Source: Eubacterium sp. CAG:180
GTDB taxonomy: Bacteria > Bacillota > Clostridia > Oscillospirales > Acutalibacteraceae
Length of the DNA stretch: 57,929 nucleotides
Direction: 5' to 3'
Assembly: GCA_000432435.1 (NCBI GenBank)
Contig: HF993134.1
Span: 1-57,929 of the forward strand
Shown here: positions 17,867-25,881 of the stretch, one piece after another
Numbering within the stretch: the stretch's first letter is position 1
Layout: every line of letters begins with the position of its first letter
Notes under the pieces: model-generated
Seen by the model: the letters and a program-made list of their open reading frames with translations, nothing else
Told to the model about the DNA's origin: nothing
Databases searched by the model: none
Made by a program: the position numbers and the translations under genes

Positions 17867-19273
17867 TTAGCCTATACTGCCTTTCATTTCAAGCCTTATG
17901 AGGTTATTCATTTCAACGGCATATTCGACGGGAAGCTCTTTTGAGACATTATCCGCAAAGCCGCTTACTATAAGGGCGCGTGCGTCCTCCTCACTCATAC
18001 CGCGGCTCATAAGGTAAAATACAGCTTCGTTGCTGATGCTGCCGATTTTGGCTTCGTGACCGACTGCGGCATCTTTAGTGCGTATATCCATAGCCGGTAT
18101 TGTATCGGAGCGCGACTGCGAATCAAGCATCAGAGATTGGCACGAAACCGATGACTTAGTCCCTTTTGCGCTCTTTTCGACAACAACGCTGCTTCTGAAG
18201 GTGCTTATTCCGCCGCCCTTGCTTATTGAACGGGTATTCATATAAGAGCTTGTATTTTTCCCTACGTGAACAACCTTTGCACCCGTATCAAGGTTTTGAC
18301 CCTTGCCGGCAAAGGTGACGCCCGTAAACTCCATACGGGAATTATCACCCTTTAAAATGCTCATGGGATAAAGGCAGCCGACATGTGAGCCGAACGAACC
18401 CGAAACCCACTCGATAACGCCGCCCTCTTCAACAAGAGCACGCTTGGTGTTAAGGTTATACATATTTTTAGACCAGTTTTCAATAGTTGAATATCTGAGC
18501 TTGGCATTTTTCTTGACAAACAATTCAACGCAACCCGCGTGAAGGTTTGCAACATTGTATTTCGGTGCGGAACAGCCCTCGATGAAATGTAGACTTGCGC
18601 CCTCATCGACAATTATAAGTGTATGCTCAAACTGCCCTGCGCCCTTTGCGTTAAGTCTGAAATACGACTGAAGCGGAATTGAAACCTGCACACCCTTAGG
18701 CACGTATACGAACGAGCCGCCTGACCAAACAGCACCGTGAAGAGCGGCAAACTTATGGTCGCGCGGAGTTACAAGCTTCATAAAATATTTTTTTACCATA
18801 TCGGCATACTCGCCGTTCATTGCGCTCTCCATATCGGAATACACAACACCCTGCGCCGCAACCTCATCTTTCACATTGTGATACACAAGCTCCGAGTCGT
18901 ACTGTGCACCGACACCTGCGAGAGATTTACGCTCTGCCTTTGGAATACCGAGTCTTTCAAAGGTGTCCTTTATATCTTTAGGCACGTTTTTCCAATTGTT
19001 TTGCATTTTTGTGTTGGGGCGAACATATGTCGCGATATTAGCTATATCAAGTCCGTCAAGAGAAGGTCCCCAATTTGGCACCTTCATCTCGTTATATATC
19101 TGCAAGGACTGAAGACGGAACTGCTGCATCCAAACAGGGTCGTTTTTCTCCTTGGAGAGCTTGTCGATAATTTCGGGAGTAAGTCCGCTCTCCATACGAT
19201 AAGCGTCGTGCTCCTCATCGCGTATATCATAGACGCTGCGGTCAATGTCTTCAATTTGACTTTTCTCTTTCAT
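17867..19273 (-). CDS. sufB: Fe-S cluster assembly scaffold SufB
   Basis: A 468-residue SufB, the scaffold on which the nascent Fe-S cluster forms. Family landmarks are GAQYDSELVYHN, WSGGSFVYVPKGV, the catalytic-core region FIEGCSAPKYNVANLHAGC and the C-terminal AVGHEAKIGSISNEAVFYL. Full length. It lies 30 bases after sufC and 25 before sufD. Confidence 0.98.
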   Translation of the reverse strand: MKEKSQIEDIDRSVYDIRDEEHDAYRMESGLTPEIIDKLSKEKNDPVWMQQFRLQSLQIYNEMKVPNWGPSLDGLDIANIATYVRPNTKMQNNWKNVPKDIKDTFERLGIPKAERKSLAGVGAQYDSELVYHNVKDEVAAQGVVYSDMESAMNGEYADMVKKYFMKLVTPRDHKFAALHGAVWSGGSFVYVPKGVQVSIPLQSYFRLNAKGAGQFEHTLIIVDEGASLHFIEGCSAPKYNVANLHAGCVELFVKKNAKLRYSTIENWSKNMYNLNTKRALVEEGGVIEWVSGSFGSHVGCLYPMSILKGDNSRMEFTGVTFAGKGQNLDTGAKVVHVGKNTSSYMNTRSISKGGGISTFRSSVVVEKSAKGTKSSVSCQSLMLDSQSRSDTIPAMDIRTKDAAVGHEAKIGSISNEAVFYLMSRGMSEEDARALIVSGFADNVSKELPVEYAVEMNNLIRLEMKGSIG

Positions 19274-19303
19274 TTATAATCACCAGCTTTTCCATGGGAT
19301 AAA

Positions 19304-20044
19304 TCAGATATTGCCGAAGCCGTTTTCATTTATTTCCCCGACAAGCGACGCATCGCCGTTTTTGACTATAACGCCGTTTTCCATAACATGAGTTTTGTCA
19401 ACGGTCAAGGCTTCAAGTATTCTCGTGCTGTGAGTTATGATGAGCAATGAGCCTTTTACTCTCTCTCTGTAAAGCTTTACTCCGTTTGAAACGGTACGAA
19501 CTGCGTCTACATCGAGACCGGAATCGGTTTCATCAAGAATCGCCAGCTTCGGCTCCAACATAAGCATTTGAAGTATTTCGGCTTTTTTCTTTTCTCCGCC
19601 GGAAAAACCCACATTTAAATCTCGCTCGGCGTAAGACTCATCCATTGAGAGAAGCTTCATGGTTTCAGAGAGCTTCTTTTTAAAATCCCAAAGGCGCAGA
19701 CGGCTGCCTGTTTTCTGCTCAAGAGCACTTCTTATAAATGCACTGAGAGTAACGCCCGGTACCTCAAGAGGATTTTGGAACGACAAAAATATACCCTTGT
19801 TGGCTCTTTCGTTAACGGGAATATCTGTTATATTCTCTCCGTCAAATATAATTTCGCCGCTTGTGACGGTATATTCCGGATTACCCGTTACGGCGTAGCC
19901 GAGCGTGGACTTACCTGTTCCGTTCGGACCCATAAGAACGTGTGTTTCATCTTTTCCGACCGTAAGATTTACACCGTGAAGTATCTCTTTTTCACCTGCA
20001 CTGACGTGAAGGTCTTTAATTTCAAGCAGATTATCGTTTTTCAT
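19304..20044 (-). CDS. sufC: Fe-S assembly ATPase SufC
   Basis: A 246-residue ABC-type cytoplasmic ATPase that powers the SufBCD scaffold. Walker A is GPNGTGKSTL, the Q-loop region FLSFQNPLEVPG, the signature VGFSGGEKKKAEI and Walker B LAILDETDSGLD, all SufC-specific variants. Its start overlaps the stop of the Rrf2 regulator by four bases (ATGA), so regulator and ATPase are translationally coupled. Confidence 0.98.
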   Translation of the reverse strand: MKNDNLLEIKDLHVSAGEKEILHGVNLTVGKDETHVLMGPNGTGKSTLGYAVTGNPEYTVTSGEIIFDGENITDIPVNERANKGIFLSFQNPLEVPGVTLSAFIRSALEQKTGSRLRLWDFKKKLSETMKLLSMDESYAERDLNVGFSGGEKKKAEILQMLMLEPKLAILDETDSGLDVDAVRTVSNGVKLYRERVKGSLLIITHSTRILEALTVDKTHVMENGVIVKNGDASLVGEINENGFGNI

Positions 20045-20511
20045 ATTACATCATCCTCGTTTTCGTTGTGGGAATCACATTTACAGCATGAATTCTTTTG
20101 TTTATTTTTAAGTTCGAGAACATCTTTAAGCGTATAGCTGTTAACATATTCTTTTATATGCTCCTCAAGTCCGAGCCAAAACGGATAAGTATAACAGGAA
20201 TCTCCCCTGTCACACTTTTTTCCGTCTTTTGCAAGACAAGATACGGGAGTAAGCTCGCCCTCGGCGGCATATAGGATTTCACCGACCTTGTAATTCTCCG
20301 GTGCACGCTTTAATTTATATCCGCCGGTTTTTCCGATGGCACTTTCGACAAGCTCGTTTTTTGAAAGCTCGGTCATAATGCTCTCAAGATATTTTCGGGA
20401 AATGTCCTGTCTCTCCGCGATATCTTTAAGGCTTATATATTTATTGCTGCCCTGCTCTGCCAAATCCAGCATAACCCGCAGAGCATATCTGCCCTTTGAA
20501 GATATCATCAT
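20041..20511 (-). CDS. Rrf2-family Fe-S-sensing regulator (IscR/SufR-like)
   Basis: About 156 residues from the ATG at 20511 (MMISSKGRYALRVM), preceded by AAAGGAGTG; the longer in-frame ORF begins with atypical sequence. It has an N-terminal winged helix (LKDIAERQDISRKYLESIM) and three cysteines, Cys92, Cys100 and Cys106 (SCLAKDGKKCDRGDSC). E. coli IscR binds its 2Fe-2S cluster with Cys92, 98 and 104, so cluster sensing is likely. As first gene of the suf operon it probably represses its own promoter when clusters are plentiful. A CymR-type sulfur regulator is less likely because CymR lacks these cysteines. Confidence 0.9.
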   Translation of the reverse strand: MMISSKGRYALRVMLDLAEQGSNKYISLKDIAERQDISRKYLESIMTELSKNELVESAIGKTGGYKLKRAPENYKVGEILYAAEGELTPVSCLAKDGKKCDRGDSCYTYPFWLGLEEHIKEYVNSYTLKDVLELKNKQKNSCCKCDSHNENEDDVI

Positions 20512-20609
20512 AAAAAGCACTCCTTTCCACGCCGTTTCACAACAGCGAAACAGCCGATTACAGCACAAAAGACAGTAAATTGTTTTAATCTCCTATCTTT
20601 CCACTGGCA

Positions 20610-20638
20610 ATTATACTTCCCAACTCCCACTTTGTCAA
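20610..20638 (-). promoter_or_regulatory. Suf operon promoter
   Basis: Perfect sigma-A consensus on the minus strand: TTGACA (20633-20638), 17-base spacer, TATAAT (20610-20615). Inverted hexamers TCCTAT/ATAGGA flank it (20591-20596 and 20638-20643). A consensus promoter with a self-encoded Rrf2 repressor fits strong transcription held down by feedback. Confidence 0.8.
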
Positions 20639-20701
20639 TAGGAATTAACGCCGTTTACAAAAATGAACATATTATATAAAAAGTGTATTTGCGCGCAAAA
20701 A

Positions 20702-20725
20702 GGCAGCCCGCAAAAGCGGACTGCC
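20702..20725 (-). terminator. Terminator of the foldase gene
   Basis: GGCAGCCCGC and GCGGACTGCC form a 10-bp stem with one mismatch and an AAAA loop. On the minus strand it is followed by TTTTTGCGC. It sits about 60 bases past the stop at 20785. Confidence 0.8.
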
Positions 20726-20784
20726 GAAAAGCTTTTTTAAATTACGCTCAACGAACACGATAAATCGTGCAAAACGGCTCACTC

Positions 20785-22524
20785 TTAATAGAGGGTGCTT
20801 GCGTTTGAGCTTGTAGTAGATGTAGTCTTGCTGTTATACTTTGAGTTAACGGCATAGGTTTTGAGAAGCTTCTCCTGGTTCTTAGAGGTCCACTTAATCA
20901 CAGACTTGTTAGCCTTTTTTGCATAGTCTCCCGTATCGGAAACAAGCTCTTTATCAAATTCCTCGAACTTAGAGGTTGCAAGAGTGCTTCTGACCTTTGC
21001 CTTCCATACGGTTTCATCGGCTGTGCCTACAAAGTACATAATATGATAGCCGTACGTTGTTTCGATTATATCGGTATCGCCGGGTTTTCTTGATGAATCA
21101 AAGCACCAGTCGTTAAACTGAGTAACCATCTGACCGGGCTTAACATTCTCATAAAGGCCGCCTTTGGTATTTGAACCGGTGTCATCGCTGTTGCTGTTTG
21201 CAAGAGCCGCAAAATTATCCTCTGTGGGATTTGCAAGATACTGGTCGTAAACCGTCTTGGCCTTATTATAATACTCTGTCTTTTGCTCATCGGTAAGATT
21301 TGCGGTAGATCCGCTGCTGTCTGTTGATTTGAACTGGAAGAGAATATGACGTACATTTACAGCCCTTGTTTCGTCAAGATGAGCCGTGGCTGTAATATAC
21401 ATTACAACATAACCGCCGTCAACCTCTATAACACCTACTTCGCCGACCTTTCTGTCGGAGGAAACCGCCCAATCGGCTGCAGCCGAACCGAGCGAACTGC
21501 TGATTGAAGAATATGTTGTATCCGACAAAACAACCGAGGATGAAGTGAGTGAAGAATTATAGCTCTGAGCCTGCTTGAGAAGGTCATCCGCGCTCTTTAC
21601 GTTTGCCGCGTATTTATCGGCAGAAGCCTTTGCCTCGCTCATGGCAGCGGTATTTGCCGCCGTTTTTTCCTCATCCGTGGCATTGCTGTCAACATTTGCA
21701 TTAGCCGATACTTTAAACGCAGATACGGAAAGAGTGGTATAATTATTCGGATTAGCCTCATACTCGGCTACTATCTCATCATTCGTTATCGCATCCGATA
21801 TTTCGGACTGCTTCTGCTGCGCATACTTAGATGCAAGCGTGCTGTCTTCAAGAGCGGCTCTGAGAACCTTTTCGGTTACGCCCTTGCCGTATATTTTCTG
21901 AATATAGCGGTCAAGCGAAAAATCGTTGTTGTCGGCACTCTTCTTGATGCTTGATACTCTCTCGTCAATCTCGGCCTTTTCTTCGTCATTGAGAGTAAGA
22001 CCGTTTTTCCTCGCCAAATCCGCATATGCCGTATAGGACTGCATATAATTCAGTGCCGAAACCCTGAGAAAATCTGCCCAAGTCTTGATTTCCTCATCTG
22101 TATTAAGACTTGAAGTATCACCTGTATATTCCTGATCCATGGGAGTTTTCGATGTATCATAGCCGGTATACATCTTGCCCATACCCTTGCCGTAATATGT
22201 ATCATACTGATTCGACATATTATAATAATAATTATAGAGCGTCATATAATAGTAATTATATGTTGCCACGTTATCTTTTTCAGAGCCGAATTTAGCGGCT
22301 TTAAGCACCTTTTGCGGAACACCGAAGAAATTGAGTATACCGCCGACGGCCGCAAGACAAATAGCCACGGCAAGGACAATAGCTATAACCTTTCCTACTA
22401 TTCTGCCGGCCTTTGCTGCCTTAGGATTCTTTTTAGTCTGCTTTTTGGCAGCCTTGGCCATACGCTGCTTACGTTCTTCTCTGTACGCTTCGGCAGCGCT
22501 TTTTTCACGTTGCTTGTTTTCCAT
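20785..22524 (-). CDS. Membrane-anchored parvulin-type peptidyl-prolyl isomerase (PrsA/SurA-like)
   Basis: About 579 residues from the ATG at 22524, with AAAGGATG upstream. A Lys-rich cytoplasmic head (1-43) is followed by one membrane span (VIAIVLAVAICLAAVGGILNFF, quoted in part: IVLAVAICLAAVGG). Then comes a SurA-N-like chaperone region (about 70-370) and a parvulin domain from VNVRHILFQF to YGYHIMYFVG (about 375-500). There is no lipobox, so unlike Bacillus PrsA it is held by an uncleaved signal anchor. It should assist folding of secreted proteins outside the membrane. Monocistronic, with TTGTAA-N17-TAAAAT as a possible promoter near 22580-22610. Confidence 0.85.
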   Translation of the reverse strand: MENKQREKSAAEAYREERKQRMAKAAKKQTKKNPKAAKAGRIVGKVIAIVLAVAICLAAVGGILNFFGVPQKVLKAAKFGSEKDNVATYNYYYMTLYNYYYNMSNQYDTYYGKGMGKMYTGYDTSKTPMDQEYTGDTSSLNTDEEIKTWADFLRVSALNYMQSYTAYADLARKNGLTLNDEEKAEIDERVSSIKKSADNNDFSLDRYIQKIYGKGVTEKVLRAALEDSTLASKYAQQKQSEISDAITNDEIVAEYEANPNNYTTLSVSAFKVSANANVDSNATDEEKTAANTAAMSEAKASADKYAANVKSADDLLKQAQSYNSSLTSSSVVLSDTTYSSISSSLGSAAADWAVSSDRKVGEVGVIEVDGGYVVMYITATAHLDETRAVNVRHILFQFKSTDSSGSTANLTDEQKTEYYNKAKTVYDQYLANPTEDNFAALANSNSDDTGSNTKGGLYENVKPGQMVTQFNDWCFDSSRKPGDTDIIETTYGYHIMYFVGTADETVWKAKVRSTLATSKFEEFDKELVSDTGDYAKKANKSVIKWTSKNQEKLLKTYAVNSKYNSKTTSTTSSNASTLY

Positions 22525-22693
22525 CAAGTTTTCATCCTTTACAAAATGATCTTCAGTGAAATACTGATAAACAGATACATTTTATACTATTTTTTAAAAA
22601 GTTACAAGACAAAAAGACAAATTTTTAGCAAATTTAAAAATTGTTAACAGTTTTGGGGCGTCGGTCAAAAGAAGCCGATTGCTTTTATACAGT

Positions 22694-22714
22694 TGTCAAA
22701 TATATTTCTTGACA
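22694..22714. promoter_or_regulatory. Inverted repeat over the -35 of the MFS gene, candidate operator
   Basis: TGTCAA (22694-22699) and TTGACA (22709-22714) form a 6+6 inverted repeat spaced by 9 bases. The right arm is the -35 hexamer itself, so protein binding here would block RNA polymerase. Confidence 0.35.
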
Positions 22715-22737
22715 TACTTTTTGCACACAATTATAAT
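22709..22737 (+). promoter_or_regulatory. Promoter of the MFS transporter
   Basis: Perfect consensus TTGACA (22709-22714), 17-base spacer, TATAAT (22732-22737), leaving a leader of about 55 bases before the ATG at 22801. Confidence 0.85.
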
Positions 22738-22800
22738 AGATGAATGATATTTTATATGAAATTGTCACAAACAGTTTCATACATTGAAAAGAGGGAGATA

Positions 22801-24216
22801 ATGAAAGCTGAGACAAAAAGTCCGCTCAAGAAAAACGGCGCAGCAGACAGCAAATTATCCGGAAGAATTTGGTTCAACATTTGTCTTTTCGGATTTACGG
22901 GTCAAATGGCCTGGACGCTTGAAAATATGTATTTTAACACATTCCTTTACAACACGGTTTACGAGGGCGGGAAAGTAACCGGCTCGCTCTCGTCAATGAC
23001 GGCAATAAAGCTTATGGTAGCATTCAGTGCCGCAACGGCGGTTATTACCACATTTATAATGGGTAATCTGTCAGACAGAGTAAACAAGAGAAAAATATTC
23101 ATTTCTCTCGGCTACATAATTTGGGGTATTACAACCGGAGCATTCGGTTTTATAACAAAAGACAACATAGGCAGCCTGTTCGGCATCTCCGATTCTTATA
23201 AGGTTATCACCGCCACCGCCGTGACTGTAATCGTTATGGACTGTGTTATGACCTTTTTCGGCTCAACAAGTAACGACTCGGCCTTCAATGCATGGATAAC
23301 GGACATTACAACTCCGAAAAACAGAGCTACTGCCGAGAGTGTGCTTGCCATATTGCCGGTTGTTGCGATGGTAGTTGTAATCGCCTTCGGCGGTATGATA
23401 GACGCAATCGGCGGATATCCCGTATTTTTCTTTGCCATAGGCGGATTTGTTATTGTCTGTGGCATTCTCGGCCTGTTCACGCTTAAAGATTCTCGAAGCG
23501 GAGTACATGAAAAAAACGGTAATTACTGGAAGGACCTTATTTACGGCTTCAAGCCGTCCGTAGTGAAAGAGAACAGCAAGCTCTATCTTGCGTTCATAGC
23601 TATATGTCTTTTCCAAACTGCAGTTCAGGTATTTTTCCCATATCTTTTAATATATCTTCAGCACAGTCTCGGATTTAACATTGAAGATCTGCTCGGTTAC
23701 GTAACCAAGCCCGTGCTTATTGCGGCACCGTTTGTAATAATCGCGCTTGTCGCCGTAATAGTTCTTGTCGGCAAGCTTATTGACAAAATAGGCAAAAACA
23801 TTCTTTTATTTGTTGCAATAGCACTGTTTACAGTCGGACTTTTTGCCGCTTCATTTATGCATACCGCCGGCAAATTTGCTCTTGCCGCAATACCGCTCTT
23901 TGCAGGATACGGTCTGCTCGGAATTATGCTTAATTCAACGGTACGCGACTACACACCCGAAGATAAGACAGGCCTTTTTCAGGGAATCAGAATGATATTC
24001 TTTGTGCTTATACCGATGATTGTAGGCCCGTCAATAGGCGACCGGGTTTGTAAAGCGTATGCCGGCGGAACATATGTCGGTGATGACGGACTGTCAAACT
24101 ATGAGCCGTGCGCACAGATGTTTTTAGCGGCAGCAATAGTTGCGTTGCTTGTTTTAATACCGTGCATTATACTCCGAAAAAAAGGAATTAACAAAAACAC
24201 GGATATTAAAGCATAA
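22801..24216 (+). CDS. MFS transporter, probably sugar or glycoside type
   Basis: About 471 residues from the ATG at 22801, where GAGGGAG lies at good spacing; an upstream in-frame ATG at 22744 has no ribosome binding site. Twelve hydrophobic segments can be traced. The loop GNLSDRVNKRKIFISLGYI matches the MFS motif A (G-x-x-x-D-R-x-x-x-R-K), and a central cytoplasmic loop lies near residues 230-265. The general layout resembles the GPH/sucrose-carrier branch, but no substrate residue assignment is safe. No catabolic gene neighbours it; the GH27 gene is 8 kb away. Monocistronic, with a consensus promoter and a strong terminator. Confidence 0.8.
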   Translation: MKAETKSPLKKNGAADSKLSGRIWFNICLFGFTGQMAWTLENMYFNTFLYNTVYEGGKVTGSLSSMTAIKLMVAFSAATAVITTFIMGNLSDRVNKRKIFISLGYIIWGITTGAFGFITKDNIGSLFGISDSYKVITATAVTVIVMDCVMTFFGSTSNDSAFNAWITDITTPKNRATAESVLAILPVVAMVVVIAFGGMIDAIGGYPVFFFAIGGFVIVCGILGLFTLKDSRSGVHEKNGNYWKDLIYGFKPSVVKENSKLYLAFIAICLFQTAVQVFFPYLLIYLQHSLGFNIEDLLGYVTKPVLIAAPFVIIALVAVIVLVGKLIDKIGKNILLFVAIALFTVGLFAASFMHTAGKFALAAIPLFAGYGLLGIMLNSTVRDYTPEDKTGLFQGIRMIFFVLIPMIVGPSIGDRVCKAYAGGTYVGDDGLSNYEPCAQMFLAAAIVALLVLIPCIILRKKGINKNTDIKA

Positions 24217-24251
24217 GTCTTAATCAGAAGGCTAATCAATATAAAAAAGAA

Positions 24252-24284
24252 CCTTGCGATTCAGCTGAGAGCCGAGTCGCAAGG
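24252..24284. terminator. Bidirectional terminator between MFS gene and tyrS
   Basis: CCTTGCGATTC (24252-24262) pairs with GAGTCGCAAGG (24274-24284), with CTTTTTT following on the plus strand and TTCTTTTTTAT on the minus strand. It serves the two convergent genes. Confidence 0.9.
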
Positions 24285-24331
24285 CTTTTTTACTGTCAAA
24301 CGGTGTTGCGTCGAAACAGGACAATATGCGA

Positions 24332-25558
24332 TTATTCCAAAATAATTTTATAAAATACCTTTTTGCCCTTTTTGACTATTATACTGCCGTCCGAAAAATC
24401 ATCGGCACAGACGGTTTCAACGGCAGAGGCAACTTTTTTATCATTTACGGAAACTCCGCCCTGCTCTATAAGACGTCTGCCCTCGCCCTTTGATTTAGTC
24501 ATACCGGCTTTAAAGAGAATGTCGTTTACGGCAATTTTTCCGTCGGTAAGATCATCTTTTGAAAGAGTGTAAGAAGGCATATTGTCAAGGTTTCCGCTTC
24601 CCGAGAACAATGCTCTTGCGGTCTGCTGAGCTTTATTTGCCTCTTCTTCGCCGTGAACAAGCTTTGTAAGCTCAAAGGCGAGTATTTCTTTGGCGGTATT
24701 AAGCTGGCTGCCCTCCCACTTATCCATCTTGTCAATTTCTTCAAGGGGCAGGAAAGTCAACATTCTGATGCATTTGAGAACATCTGCATCGGCTACGTTT
24801 CTCCAATACTGATAGAACTCAAACGGAGAAGTTTTATTGGGGTCAAGCCAAACCGCACCCGACTGAGTTTTGCCCATCTTCTTACCCTCTGAATTCAAGA
24901 GAAGCGTTATGGTCATAGCGTAAGCGTCTTTACCGAGCTTCTTTCTTATAAGCTCAGTTCCGCCGAGCATATTGCTCCACTGATCGTCGCCGCCGAACTG
25001 CATATTGCAGCCGTAATGCTTAAACAAATGATAGAAGTCATAGGACTGCATTATCATATAGTTAAACTCAAGGAACGAAAGTCCCTTTTCCATTCTCTGC
25101 TTATAGCACTCGGCTCTCAGCATATTATTGACCGAGAAACAAGCACCGACATCACGTAAAAGGTCGATGTAGTTGAGCTTCAAGAGCCAATCTGCGTTAT
25201 TTACCATTATTGCCTTGTCGGGCCCGAATTCTATAAAACGCTCCATCTGCTTTTTAAAGCAATCGCAGTTATGCTGTATGGTTTCGGGAGTCATCATGGA
25301 ACGCATATCGGTTCTGCCGGACGGGTCGCCTACATAGCCTGTGCCGCCGCCTATCAAAACGACCGGCTTGTTGCCTGCCATCTGAAGTCTTTTCATAAGG
25401 CAGAGCGCCATAAAGTGCCCTACGTGAAGAGAGTCCGCCGTCGGGTCAAAGCCTATATAGAAGGTTGCTTTACCGGCGTTTACAAGCTCGCGTATCTCAT
25501 CTTCGTTAGTTACCTGAGCTATTAAGCCCCTGGCTTTTAATTCTTCATAAATTTCCAT
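24332..25558 (-). CDS. tyrS: Tyrosyl-tRNA synthetase
   Basis: A 408-residue class I synthetase charging tRNA-Tyr. It has the HIGH-type motif (DSLHVGHFMAL), the tyrosine site region (NYMIMQSYDFYHL, GGDDQWSNML), the KMSKS equivalent KKMGKTQSGAVW, and a C-terminal S4 RNA-binding domain (EGRRLIEQGGVSVNDKKV). The ATG is preceded by AAAGGAGAG. It is controlled by the T-box leader upstream. Confidence 0.98.
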   Translation of the reverse strand: MEIYEELKARGLIAQVTNEDEIRELVNAGKATFYIGFDPTADSLHVGHFMALCLMKRLQMAGNKPVVLIGGGTGYVGDPSGRTDMRSMMTPETIQHNCDCFKKQMERFIEFGPDKAIMVNNADWLLKLNYIDLLRDVGACFSVNNMLRAECYKQRMEKGLSFLEFNYMIMQSYDFYHLFKHYGCNMQFGGDDQWSNMLGGTELIRKKLGKDAYAMTITLLLNSEGKKMGKTQSGAVWLDPNKTSPFEFYQYWRNVADADVLKCIRMLTFLPLEEIDKMDKWEGSQLNTAKEILAFELTKLVHGEEEANKAQQTARALFSGSGNLDNMPSYTLSKDDLTDGKIAVNDILFKAGMTKSKGEGRRLIEQGGVSVNDKKVASAVETVCADDFSDGSIIVKKGKKVFYKIILE

Positions 25559-25584
25559 TTCAATTCTCTCCTTTAATTATCGAC

Positions 25585-25844
25585 ATAAAAAAAGCCCTCT
25601 GTCAAAAGACAGAGGACGAAAAATCGCGGTACCACCTCGGTTTGCCTTTCCCTCACGGAAAAAGCCTCGTGAAGTTATAAAAACTTCGGCAATTAACGCT
25701 TGCAAAACGGCATAACCTACTGTGCTTCGGAAATGCGGCTCCGGGACGTAACTTCAAAGAGCTTTTTACCGTTTCGCAGCAACCAACGGCTCTCTTAAAA
25801 AAATTTACTCTTTTACCTTGACCCTTCGCGGCCTGTATAAATAT
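25585..25844 (-). promoter_or_regulatory. Tyrosine T-box riboswitch leader of tyrS
   Basis: On the minus strand the T-box sequence AGGTGGTACCGCG lies at 25625-25637. It is followed by the terminator CCTCTGTC-TTTT-GACAGAGG (25596-25615) and a run of T (25585-25593). Upstream are Stem I features, including GAGAGCCGTTGGTTGCTGCG. A UAC triplet at 25748-25750 on the 3' side of Stem I is the candidate Tyr specifier. Uncharged tRNA-Tyr should stabilise the antiterminator and switch tyrS on. Confidence 0.93.
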
Positions 25845-25850
25845 GTGCCT

Positions 25851-25878
25851 ATTGTACCATTAAAAAAATATTTGTCAA
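25851..25878 (-). promoter_or_regulatory. Promoter of the tyrS T-box transcript
   Basis: On the minus strand TTGACA (25873-25878), 16-base spacer, TACAAT (25851-25856). It begins within 4 bases of the recN stop codon. Confidence 0.7.
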
Positions 25879-25881
25879 CCT

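Noticed and set aside
21066..21356. Extra minus-strand frame inside the foldase gene
   Set aside because: It is in another frame of the parvulin domain, which is itself clearly coding.
22110..22295. Tyr/Asn-rich repetitive stretch read as a plus-strand gene
   Set aside because: It is the antisense of the repeated Tyr-Asn codons in the foldase; no tandem DNA repeat of regular period is present.
25391..25402. TTCATAAGGCAG match to the end of the MITE-like element
   Set aside because: It lies inside conserved tyrS codons and has no partner repeat nearby, so it is chance similarity.
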